From positions 1-50,647 of the forward strand of contig JADGJC010000292.1 in the NCBI GenBank assembly GCA_027596075.1: a DNA stretch of 50,647 bases, read 5' to 3'. Positions within the stretch are counted from its first letter, which is position 1. The number at the start of each line of letters is the position of its first letter. The translations under genes and the position numbers were made by a program. The notes under the pieces were generated by a model. It did no database searches. It was not told the DNA's origin and saw only the letters and a program-made list of their open reading frames with translations. Origin of the DNA: Rhizophlyctis rosea. Its lineage: Eukaryota > Chytridiomycota > Chytridiomycetes > Rhizophlyctidales > Rhizophlyctidaceae. Positions 35,737 through 45,060 of the stretch are shown in pieces.

Positions 35737-36305
35737 GGCCATCCCCATTCATGCGATGTATTTTAGGGGCTTGGGATGGCGTAGTCCAGGGCCAACTTTT
35801 TAATGCGTCGCCCGGGACCCCATCCATGCGCTCCGGTTGCATGCGTGGCTGGCATGCGTGATCGCCCCGGTGATGTGATGATGCTTCTGATGGCCCGGGC
35901 AGGTTAGGAAAGCCCTGAAAAGAAGATCTGGGGACTTGATAATAAAATGAAAACTGCAATGCGCACTATGCATTTGATCTGGAGCAAAAATTCGCGCTCA
36001 TTTTAAGTTGAAACGGTAAGACCCTGTCCAGAGGAGCTCCACGCGTTTGATCTGCACTGCGCATTGCATAAGCAAGTCGTCAGGATCACATTTGGCCATT
36101 TTTGTAGCAAAACGAGGCTGGATTGGTCACACAAGGTAGTACCATCGCGTGGCTCGGCTGTGTCAAATTTGGATCAGCTGCGCCAAATTTACATCGTCTA
36201 AGCCTGGAGGCGGTGTGTTAGATCGCGTGAATGTGGTCAATCTGATGTATTAGCCAGTGGCTTTTTGGCGGCGGTGTCAAATACATCGCATGAATGGGGA
36301 TGGCC
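35737..36305. mobile_element. MITE-like element with 27-bp TIRs and TTA target duplication (PIF/Harbinger-like)
   Basis: Perfect 27-bp terminal inverted repeats start GGCCATCCCCATTCATGCGA at 35737-35763 and are mirrored at 36279-36305. The element is flanked on both sides by TTA (35734-35736 and 36306-36308). A 3-bp TTA/TWA duplication with GG-starting termini is typical of PIF/Harbinger transposons and Tourist-type MITEs. The 569-bp interior has no transposase-like frame, so it would be non-autonomous. Identical TIRs suggest fairly recent insertion. It lies 206 bp upstream of the U6 gene. Confidence 0.75.
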
Positions 36306-38197
36306 TTAGGGTTGACTGAGGCTACGCCACATGTTAGCACGTGACTTCGCGCTGTTCCACCTGAGACGGCCGAGGGGGAGAACCATAATCCCCCAATGCC
36401 ACAGAAACGGCGGGTAGTTGTCGTGTTGGTTTGAGAATAGGAGATCCGAGACCTCTCTATAAGTATGGAGGGCTTCCGGCATCGTACATCTCGTTGTGAC
36501 TCCACCAGTCATATCTCGTAGCATGGACGTTACGAACATTGCATTCCGGGCGGCATCTCCGGGCGTGTACACTGTTTGGAGCGTATACTGACCACAACTC
36601 GAGCATCAGATTGATGGGCGAATCTCGCTCAATTCTAACCCATCTGTTTCACGATATGACGATGGAACGGGTCCGGGAATGTCATGCCCTCATGAGGCTG
36701 CGAGTTGCATGCATGCTTTATATGCAAATTACGAAGGAAAGCTATTGAAGGATCCGACACCATCCGCTGGCCGTAGTGAAATTGACGTTGCTGACTTGGC
36801 TTTCAGCCTGTGGGTTCAGTCACGTGTTCGGGCCAGAATTTGGCACGATCACGTAAGCAGCACAAGTGCACGATGAGATTCCAGGAGATGAAGTAGATCA
36901 ACCACAGCACACATCCAGTTTCGAATTTGCTGAGTTGCACGTTCGTGCTACTTTTTCACCTACACTACCAAAGCAACCTTGTGGGCAAAGGATGGAAATA
37001 TTCAACTGAAGGTTCAAGATTTGAGGCACGGTATTGAAGTCCTGAAACCGCTTTGAAAATGGCGGTGCAGCTCTAAAGAGCCAACAGCATTGCTATCTGA
37101 TAATCGGCGCTTTATACACATGCAAGGAAAAGTTGACTAACTATTCAAGCATGAAACTCGCTTTGCTCTTGCCGTCTCGGGTATGGACAGCTCTGTCTTT
37201 CAACCACTCATTCAAGTTGAGCAACAAGGGTGCCGGATCTGCTGATAACTAATCCGGGCAAGCCGGGCTGTGCAGAGTTGTGCAGGCTGTGACTGCCATG
37301 TATTCTGAAGACCAACAATTTCTCTGGAGCCAACGATAGCGAATGACATCATCAACTCCTCTCCCATCACTACTAAAGATCTTGTTCGTGACCAATTGAA
37401 ACAAATGTGTGCGTGCGTGGCCGTTGCCGATGTTTCCGAGCCGTGAAATGTATCAAGATGACTGAGGCAAACTGAACGATAGTGTGAAAGAGATGGCTGG
37501 GACATCAAGGCACTGAACACGTGAAATCTCACATGATTTTTCCTGCTGCCCTGGATGAAAGCTGATTGGGGTGATGCCGACCCGGAAATGATGTCAGTGA
37601 GTCTCCACCTCATCTTCATATCGCGCAGCAGAAAACATATGACACTTCAATAATCATGATCATCGAAAGTGCTCGAAGTCAGACTGCAAGGTGATGTTTT
37701 GATGACGGTCAGCTCCTTGAAATGAACATGTGCGCGAAAGAATTTGATCCCCCTACAAACCGATAGCGCCAGTCCTGCAAACCCAGAACCAAGCAATGGG
37801 TGCTATGTGCTCTGCATGATTGCTCTTCACTCGTTGTTCCCGTGCTTTTGATTGGGATCACTTGGTTGTCTCATTGAGTTTGTGCAATGTGGCTCCTCTT
37901 CGTAATTCAGGTCAATTTTTTGGCACAACTCGTTCGCGACAAGAAGTTATGAAGGTGTCAAAACCGCGGCCTTCAACCGCCGTAGGCTTGTGGACAATTA
38001 TGTATGTCGAAAGGCATAATCCACCTCTCCTCGCCTTGACCGAGGGGTATTTCCTGTTGCAATCACATGAAGGCATAGAAACAGAGCCCAAATGTTCAGG
38101 ACCTCATTAGAACTGCCGGAACTGACATTGCTTGCATATTTGATAAAGGCAATGCAGTTTGGTGGTTGCTTGTAATGAATTTGTGACTCTGACAAGT

Positions 38198-38744
38198 TTA
38201 TACCCTCCAAAGGATAGAAGATAAATATACCGCGAGTGAAAGCGTGCATCATCTTCCTGTGCTTGGAACCTCGCTGTGTTCAGCATGTGTGCACGAATAA
38301 AGCAACTCCAGTCGATCCTTTTTGCTGGAAGTGTTCATGCTGGAACAAGCCTAGATGTCCATCCGTGGTTTGAAGGGTACCTGCAAAAGTAGTGGTTCTT
38401 AGGAGCAACAAGGAGGAACTGTTGCGTACGGAGATGTGTGGAAGCTGCACTGAGCGAGCCAGACATGTATGACATGTATGATGCATTCGTAGTGATTGAG
38501 AATGCTGGCAGCAAGGCCGCATCCCACTCTTGGGTCCCTGCGTGAGGCGATGAAGCATTTTGTCAATGGAGTAAGCGGGTCTTTGGATATGGATGGATAT
38601 GAATGCGAGGCCATTCCCAACAGCCACCAAGCGTTTGGATGCATTGAGATGGCCGGCTGCAGCGGATTTGAGATTTCCGTCACAGAAAGGGCCAGATATC
38701 ACGCCACTCGGACCTGGCATGTGTCAAATTATGGTTCTCCTCAT
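38198..38744 (+). repeat. Dispersed repeat, copy A
   Basis: Collinear with 41276-41745 in the same orientation. Shared landmarks in order: CCTCCA..GGATAGAAGATA..TACCGCG, GCTGTGTT, TTTTTGCTGGAAGT, TGCTGGAA, CAAAAGT(A/G)GTGG, GACAGCAAGG-like (GGCAGCAAGGCCGCAT), TGCATTGAGA, GGACCTGGCATGTG and GGTTCTCC. Similarity is patchy with indels. No TIR, poly-A or coding frame was found, so the class is unknown. Confidence 0.65.
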
Positions 38745-40411
38745 TTGCAAGTGGTTACAGGCTGAGCGTTCTGCCGAATTGAGGAAGCTCTGGGACAGAT
38801 GCTGGGCAGTCAGAGTAGTCGTCACGACTGCGGAAATGAGAATGGTATGGGTCTGAAATACGTGAATTGGAAAAAAAAAGGGTGACGTGCAGTTTTAGAA
38901 ACCACCACGTATCCAAAGAAGACTTTACGGTGGATGGCAATGACACGAAGGCTGCGGAGGGTGGTATTTGTGCGGAATCATTACACTGGCTGCCATATAA
39001 CTTCTAAGGGCACCCGGCGAACAAGAACTAAGCGACAGACGTGGTGTGAATCGTGCACAAGGATATCTCCAACGTTTCACCAACATCACTTCATGCTACC
39101 ACAAACTGATGTCAGGGTGATCGGCTTCCGTGTAAAGCTCTTTTTCGTCGCGCTTCGTTCGTGGCGCAAAAGGAAACCAATCCGGCAGTGCGTGAGATCC
39201 AACTTTGAGCGGTTAGTCGTTCATTTCTATGCCCGAAAGATAAAACCTGAGTCTCGCAGCGTTAGTCATTGGCTCCTCCTTGAACATGCACGGGAGCACT
39301 CGGAGAGAAATAGATGCTGACAAAAGGATCGAATACTGTTGCTGAGATGTTGAATCTTGGACCTGCAGTATGCTGATCGGACAGTCGGCGAACGTCGACC
39401 CAATACGGGAGTGACTGCTCCATTGGTCACGAAGTGAGGAGGTTGCCTGGAAGGGGCTGTTCATTTTCCGACGAACGGCGTTCATAAAAAGTTGCTGCTT
39501 TTGAGAATGTCATAAAAGGAAAGTGTAATCAGATAGGAACTGGAGCAATCAGTCGGCGACGGCAAATGGTGCCGAAGTTGCTTTGCGGAGGTTCTTCTGT
39601 AGTTTCTCGGACATATCCGCAGGTATCAAGAAAACATAAATGCAAATCGATGCTGGACATGTCTTTCGCACTAAGACCTCAGACATGAAAACTAGTGTGC
39701 GATGTATTCGAAACTACATACGGGCTGTTCATTCAGCTGATGAGGCTTTTTCACGAATCCATCCTGCCTTATTTGCGTGCCGTCGGTGGCAGCAGAAAAG
39801 GCCTTATTCGTGACCAATTTGCGGTTGTGGAAATAACGCGGAAATAGTATGAAGGAATAAACACATTGGGCTGGATTGCGCGCTCTGCGGGAGAATTTTT
39901 TGTACTTTTTCTATAGCTGACATCAAGGCGCATCCGCTGGTGCAAGAATCTCCAAGATTGATAAGTAAACGGCTGAGATATGGTCCACGCCGTTTTGGGT
40001 CGTCGAGGGTTGCTTCCGCAGGGTCTATATATTAGCCAGCTGCGCCACCGTGACGGCATTGCTTTCTACAGATAGCCTGAGGTCTGGAATTGTACGCCTG
40101 GTGTTCGCTGGTGTGGGATTCGTTGTGGCCTTGTCAGCAATTCACGTCTGAAATGTCGTGCCGAGGTTGGGCATGGCGGGTGGTCGCACGTCAACGGCGT
40201 TTCCGCCAGTGAACTGCGCCACCTCGCACTCAGAGAGGTTTCGATGTGTTATGCCGGCCCTAAAGGAGCTGTATGTTGCCTTGGTTGAGTGGGATATTGT
40301 AGAGTTCGTTGTGTGTTTCGAGAAACCCGCTTGAGCATCCTAACAGGCCAACGAGACCTGGCCAGGAAGGGTTGTTGAAATTTGGAACAGGCCAACCGGC
40401 CAGGCCCAAAT

Positions 40412-40428
40412 GTGAACAACCTGTTCAC
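40412..40428. repeat. Perfect palindrome GTGAACA-ACC-TGTTCAC
   Basis: A 7-bp perfect inverted repeat with a 3-bp spacer, close to a local duplication of AACAGGCCAAC (about 40341-40351 and 40387-40397). It could be a dimeric protein-binding site; no adjacent gene supports this. Confidence 0.4.
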
Positions 40429-41275
40429 GCCCACCTTTGACACCTTTGACAAGTGGATGGTCGAGCAATACCAAATTGAGTAGTGCATATGAAGACCCAC
40501 CTCTCGCAGACATCACGCTGAAGAAAATGTAAGAGCGTTGTTCTATCGTGACCCAATCCAAGGTATACCACGACAAGTTCTGAAAGTCAAGTGGGTGCCC
40601 CACGTGGTGTTGGACAGGGCACCTGAAGTCCGCCAGACGTAAGGATAGCACGGTGAAGCCTTCTGTGGAAGTATTGCGCATGTAATGAACTTCGTGTTGA
40701 AGTAGATGTGGTGAGAGGTGATGAAAGCAGGGAAGCTGAGCGCTAGGTGAGCGGAGAGAAAGGACATTGGGAAGTCGGGAGGGCAAGTTGAAAGATGACC
40801 ACAAAATCGCTCGTTGGCACAAAAGTATCGCCAGGGTCCTTCAGCATTATGCCTGTCATGGGCAGGACCGTAGGGCACGACTTCGCCATCTGTAGGCCGG
40901 CGCCTGCAATCAGTGTCCTCTGTGCTCGCCCATCTACACTTTGCGCAAAAATCGCACTCCACCCTTCATTAAGAGCAATGCCTCCAACGTGTGGACCTGG
41001 CCTCTGCTAAAAAGGGAGGATATACAGAAAAAGCCGCTTCAAGGCGCCGAAGGCTTGTTTGCAGTTTGAATGTCGCCGAGGTTACACCACATTCCGCAGC
41101 CTTGCCTGGTGGGTATTTCTTTTTGCGCACGAAGGCATACAAAAATGAACAGATGCTCAAAAGTTGAATGCTCAAATTCTTGCTGAAGTACCGCGGTGAA
41201 CACTGCTCAGGCTTGCACTGGCATCTCGTTGAGTTGAAGCACTTATAATTGCATGCAGTGGATACGTCACTTTCA

Positions 41276-41745
41276 GAATCCTCCAGGATAGGAGATATGA
41301 TCTACCGCGGGGCATTGAAAAGGTTGCACATTAGGCTGTGTTGAACATGAGCATCTGACATGTGCGAGATAATCCAAACCTAATTTTACTTTTTTTGCTG
41401 GAAGTATGCCTGCTGGAATATGCAGAGTTGTCAACTTGTGGTAGGAAGAGCTCCTACAAAAGTGGTGGCCCTCGAATGAGGAAAGAGGGTGCACCTATGC
41501 AAAAGATGGGATGCGGGCATGGTGGAGTGCGCGAGGTTGACATGTCAAACACATCTTGGGTGATGGACGATGGTGACAGCAAGGGCGCATACAATTATCG
41601 GTTTTCCCTTGGACGTCAAAAAGTTATTCGCAACTTCCCTGAATGTGCGAATGCGTTGAGACATCTGGCTGCACCAAGATGAAGAATACATGGTGGGCCA
41701 TTACGTTATTCGAACCTGGCATGTGCAAAATTACCGGTTCTCCCA
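41276..41745 (+). repeat. Dispersed repeat, copy B
   Basis: Second copy of the repeat at 38198-38744, about 3 kb away in the same orientation. Landmarks include CCTCCAGGATAGGAGATATG, GGCTGTGTTGAACATG, TTTTTTTGCTGGAAGTATG, ACAAAAGTGGTGG, GACAGCAAGGGCGCAT, GCGTTGAGACATCTGGC, CGAACCTGGCATGTGCAAAA and GGTTCTCCCAT. It is shorter than copy A, mainly through deletions. Confidence 0.65.
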
Positions 41746-41996
41746 TCCCAAAATCAACAAAGGCAAGTCAGGCGCCAGCACAAAGTGCCTTTCACAAGAA
41801 ACACTGATTTCTTTGATCCCATTGCTGTCTAGGCTACGCATTGCTGAATCACTAGTTGAAAAGCTAGCCGTACGAGACTGCCCCACCCGTGTTCCATTTT
41901 AAACGCACCACGGACGTTCGCCACTAGCTACATCAACACGCTCATTTCGGCCTGGCAGGACGGACGTCCGGTTGTGAGAAAGTGGGGTAACAAAAA

Positions 41997-42072
41997 GGGA
42001 GGCGGAGGGGCTTGAACCTCCTTCCTGCAAGCGGAATGTTGATGACGCCATTACCGACTGTGCCATGATAGC
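41997..42072 (-). tRNA. tRNA-like Pol III element, probably a pseudo-tRNA or SINE head
   Basis: On the minus strand a perfect A box (TGGCACAGTCGG, 42065-42054) is followed 47 nt later by a B box (GGTTCAAGCCC, 42018-42008) and then a TTTTT terminator (plus 41992-41996). The spacing is within about 3 nt of a normal tRNA. However, the acceptor stem does not pair (GCTATCA against CGCCTCC), the D stem has two mismatches, and no clean anticodon stem forms (a TTGCA-containing loop is the best candidate). I therefore do not assign an amino acid; a degenerate tRNA or tRNA-derived SINE is most likely. Confidence 0.4.
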
Positions 42073-42495
42073 TTAATGAAAACCAGCCCAAGTTTGCTTG
42101 TCACCAAGGCCAAAACTGCTCCAACGGCCGGAGGCCGCAGGAGGGGCAGGCCAATTGTGGACGTTCATGGGGGGGGCACACCAAGGACAAATGAAAGTTG
42201 GTAGCACAGGGTGCATCCAAAATGAACGTGTTGCAGCCGGTGGGGCAGCAGACGCGCCCAGTCTGCCTGCAGGACTCCGTCCTTGGTGCAAATGAATTAA
42301 TGGTATCTTGGGTGTGACAATTGTCGACGGGCATTGATCAAATGAAGAGCAAATGCACCAAGAACACACTTTTCAATTGTACGTAGGCCGTCCGTGTCCC
42401 TTGGGCGCCTATGAACGATGGGTTGGTTTTGTGATGCAGCGCCTTTGGTGGTTTCCAGATCCTGTGGGCCCAGGGGAATCGAGACCCAAAGGGAA

Positions 42496-43074
42496 CTAAG
42501 GGTCTGAGGAGTGCCAGTATGCCTTCTTCCTCTCTTGCCACCTTTCCCAACAGCCATAAAACTTCTTCCTCCCCACGGTCTTCGCCTTTGCCCCTTCTTC
42601 AGGATCGCCCGGCATGTAAACGATGGACCTGCTTTGCCTCTCGTGATGGTAGTCCTCCTTCACTACGGTGCTCCTCAAAGGCAAGACTCTGACGGACTTC
42701 TCCGTCAACTTGACTATCCTGAAGTACTCCGGATAACTTTTCGACCCGTAGTCTCTGTGGAGGTGGATATTCCCGGGGCGAGGTATCTTCAGATAAGAAC
42801 CCCAAAGCGCATTGAACACTGCGAAGTGGGTCTTCGTCAGGTTGCGGAAGGTCTCTCTCCTGGTCTTTTTATTGGCAGCGATGTAGGCGAAGATGCGGTT
42901 GCAGACCTCGGCTGGCAAGTGAGGCATGTTCTTCCCAAATGTAGAGCAAGGCGGTTTCTTCTTCGCGGCCAGCTCCAGGTCTACGAAGGCGGCCTTCTTC
43001 TTCTTCTTTCCACGTTCCTCCGAAGATTCATCCGACGAGTCCTCCAGAAGGTATCGGACATTAGGTGGGTTAAA
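42496..43074 (-). CDS. F-box protein (5' end unresolved)
   Basis: From ATG 42927 the frame encodes MPHLPAEVCNRIFAYIAANK, then ETFRNLTKTHFAVFNALWGSYL, a good F-box (L-P-x-E-V-x-x-x-I-F-x-Y-I ... L-W). The protein ends after 143 codons with a basic stretch (TVGRKKFYGCWERWQERKKA). The same frame is open upstream to 43074 and encodes a protein-like DSSDESSEERGKKKKK and LAAKKKPPCSTFGKN, so a 5' exon probably precedes the F-box; a minus-strand segment near 43155-43120 (KARNKTDELADLM before a GTATGT donor) may belong to it. F-box proteins recruit substrates to SCF ubiquitin ligases through Skp1. The usual C-terminal LRR or other substrate-binding domain is missing, so it may be truncated. Confidence 0.6.
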   Translation of the reverse strand, partial: FNPPNVRYLLEDSSDESSEERGKKKKKAAFVDLELAAKKKPPCSTFGKNMPHLPAEVCNRIFAYIAANKKTRRETFRNLTKTHFAVFNALWGSYLKIPRPGNIHLHRDYGSKSYPEYFRIVKLTEKSVRVLPLRSTVVKEDYHHERQSRSIVYMPGDPEEGAKAKTVGRKKFYGCWERWQERKKAYWHSSDP

Positions 43075-43682
43075 TCAGTGCGAAGTTTGAGCAAGTAATT
43101 TTCCGGTTCCAGGAACATACATCAAATCGGCTAACTCATCCGTCTTGTTGCGCGCTTTCGTTTTTTATGTTCCAATTTTGATGGACTTGGCGATCCCTAT
43201 CCAAGCAAAGCGTTATGAGGGTGCGTCGGTGGACCTAAGCTGTGTGAGAAGCAACTTATCACCGGGTATGTTTTCGTAACTAAACTTGGCAGAACTTCAG
43301 TTGGGTGAGGTGTGGAAAGGTAAAGGAGGGAGAGTAGAGGAGGGGGGGAAGGGCGAGGAGGAACTTTCAAAAAATAGTAAGCAATGGGAACTGCAAGTTC
43401 GAGAGTGAGGAATCGGTTTGTTTGGAAGCGCTGCCTTTCATGCCCCGACCCCAAATTGTCATCATTGTGTCTCGGAGCGCCAAGCTCCCGAGTTGACATG
43501 TGAAACACTTGTTGAACAGAACTTTGCCAATTCCCACACAAACAAAATGATCGCCTTTTTCCTTGATCGCCCTCGTCTTCCCACCAAGCTCACTTTCTCC
43601 ACTCGACACCACCCTACCGCCAAATTAAAACCGTCTTCCGCCCTCACCTTTCTTGCGTTTTCCTCATTGGAATTCCAACGCC

Positions 43683-44647
43683 ATGCTACCTCAATTTCGC
43701 CGTCAGCGTGTCAAAGCCTACTTTGCCTACAAAGCCGTCTCTGCCCATTTGTTTCTTCCGGTCAAAGACGAAGACCTCTCTAACCTTACCACCTGGACTC
43801 CTGCGAAACTTGCCACTTATCATAAACGACTCATCCGCGGCTATGTTGTGAGCCCACCGTGTCATGATCGCCGAACCCATTTCCGGAACATATTCGTCCC
43901 CGAAGCAGACCGAGACGCAAAGCATGAAAAAGCCATCGCACCAAATCCAACCAGGTTGAGTATGAGCGCTTGCTGAAGGCGTTCACAGAAGCCATAGAAA
44001 AAGCAGAAATCGAACTGGCAACAGGACCAATCGATGGAGGTGTCAAAGCCAATGATCCTGGAAAGAACATCGTTGACACCGTTCGGAAGCAGACCCCGAA
44101 GGCCAAAGGAAAATCAAGGAGGAAGAAGGGTTCTAGCAAATCTAATAATGTACGCGGGAGCATGGGTTGCGGGGACACGGATTGGAAGGAGGACTGGGAG
44201 GAATGGATTCAGTTGGTCAAAGGCGAGTTCGAAGAACAGGTCAACACGTTCTACAACGACGTGTACGGCGTGATATTGGATCTGGTTCCTGCGGACAAGG
44301 GCGATGGGGATGTAAAACTAGTCATAGAGTTGTTGGTCAGTCAGAACTCCGAGTCGTTGAACGAAGATGGTAACTTGCAAGCATGGGCACAAAGGGTGGA
44401 GCGGGCTGCACTTGTTTTCGGTCGGGATCGTCTCAGGCCGGGAGTCGAGAAAAGGTTGAAGGAGGGCTTAGAGATGCATTTCAAGACCGCAAGCCCTATC
44501 ATCAGCTCAGATTCCTCAAACGAAACCCGGTATTTAGTGCCTTCTGAAAGAGTTGCTGCCGGGGTTCCAGGTCCCAAAGGAGATTTCCAATTTCCTTTCG
44601 AAGATGGTCGGTCAATCTTTCCGCGAATTCCGACGCAAAGATTCTGA
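43683..44647 (+). CDS. Hypothetical protein, lysine-rich linker
   Basis: Exon 1 (ATG 43683 to 43847: MLPQFRRQRVKAYFAYKAVS ... KRLIRGYV) joins exon 2 (from 43955: VEYERLLKAFTEAIEKAEIE) across a 107-bp GTGAGC..ACCAG intron that removes a frame change. A basic linker (KQTPKAKGKSRRKKGSSKS) separates two predicted helical regions; the second contains DWKEDWEEWIQLVKGEFEEQ and AQRVERAALVFGRD. The unspliced frame stops at 44647. The gene may continue: a phase-1 intron from 44572 to about 44752 would join VPG to YDWPTALEAVDRLKSARKLE. No family recognised. It is divergent from the F-box gene and convergent with the Rad50-like gene. Confidence 0.5.
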
Positions 44648-44752
44648 GTCCCTTCGCCGCATTGGAGTACCTGACCTCGTCTTGATTAGGAGATTACTGA
44701 TTCACCTCGTCATCGGCGCAACACCGTCATTGTAGGGTTATCAGGCTTTGTC

Positions 44753-45060
44753 AGGGTACGACTGGCCTACCGCGTTAGAAGCGGTTGATCGGCTGAAATC
44801 AGCTCGAAAGTTAGAGGATCTCATCGGGGCTCCTATCCCACACTTCGACCCCGCTTGTTTCGAGACCTCTTTACCCTGTTGCTTCTTGACTTGTCACCTG
44901 AAGTGCGGGAAGGTTATCCACGAAGGGGTTGTCCGAAACGAGAGGACCCTCACTGAACATCAGTTCGTCCGCATCATGAGAGAGAGGGTGAAGGGGTTCA
45001 TTCATAGTGGGGACGTGGCAGCTGTGCTCGTAGTGAAACTGCTTACGCGCGTGGTTGCGG
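44753..45060 (+). CDS. Probable downstream exon of the gene at 43683
   Basis: An open plus-strand segment encodes YDWPTALEAVDRLKSARKLE, LIGAPIPHFDPACFETSLPC, CGKVIHEGVVRNERTLTEHQ and FVRIMRERVKGFIHSG. It looks like real protein and connects in frame to the preceding gene if a TATCAGGCTTTGTCAG acceptor region is used. Its frame stays open to 45344, but beyond about 45002 it runs antisense to the Rad50-like coding region and is not trusted there. Contains a C-x(5)-C-x(3)-C-type cluster (CFETSLPCCFLTCHLKC) of unknown meaning. Confidence 0.35.

Larger units (their letters stand above)
36306..42495. other. 6.2-kb gene-poor stretch with dispersed repeats
   Basis: No protein-coding gene recognised. 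It holds two diverged direct repeats (38198-38744 and 41276-41745), a 7-bp palindrome (40412-40428) and a tRNA-like element (41997-42072), each listed separately. Confidence 0.5.

Noticed and set aside
41997..42072. Assigning a specific amino acid to the tRNA-like element
   Set aside because: No anticodon stem of five pairs can be formed and the acceptor ends do not pair, so any anticodon choice would be a guess.
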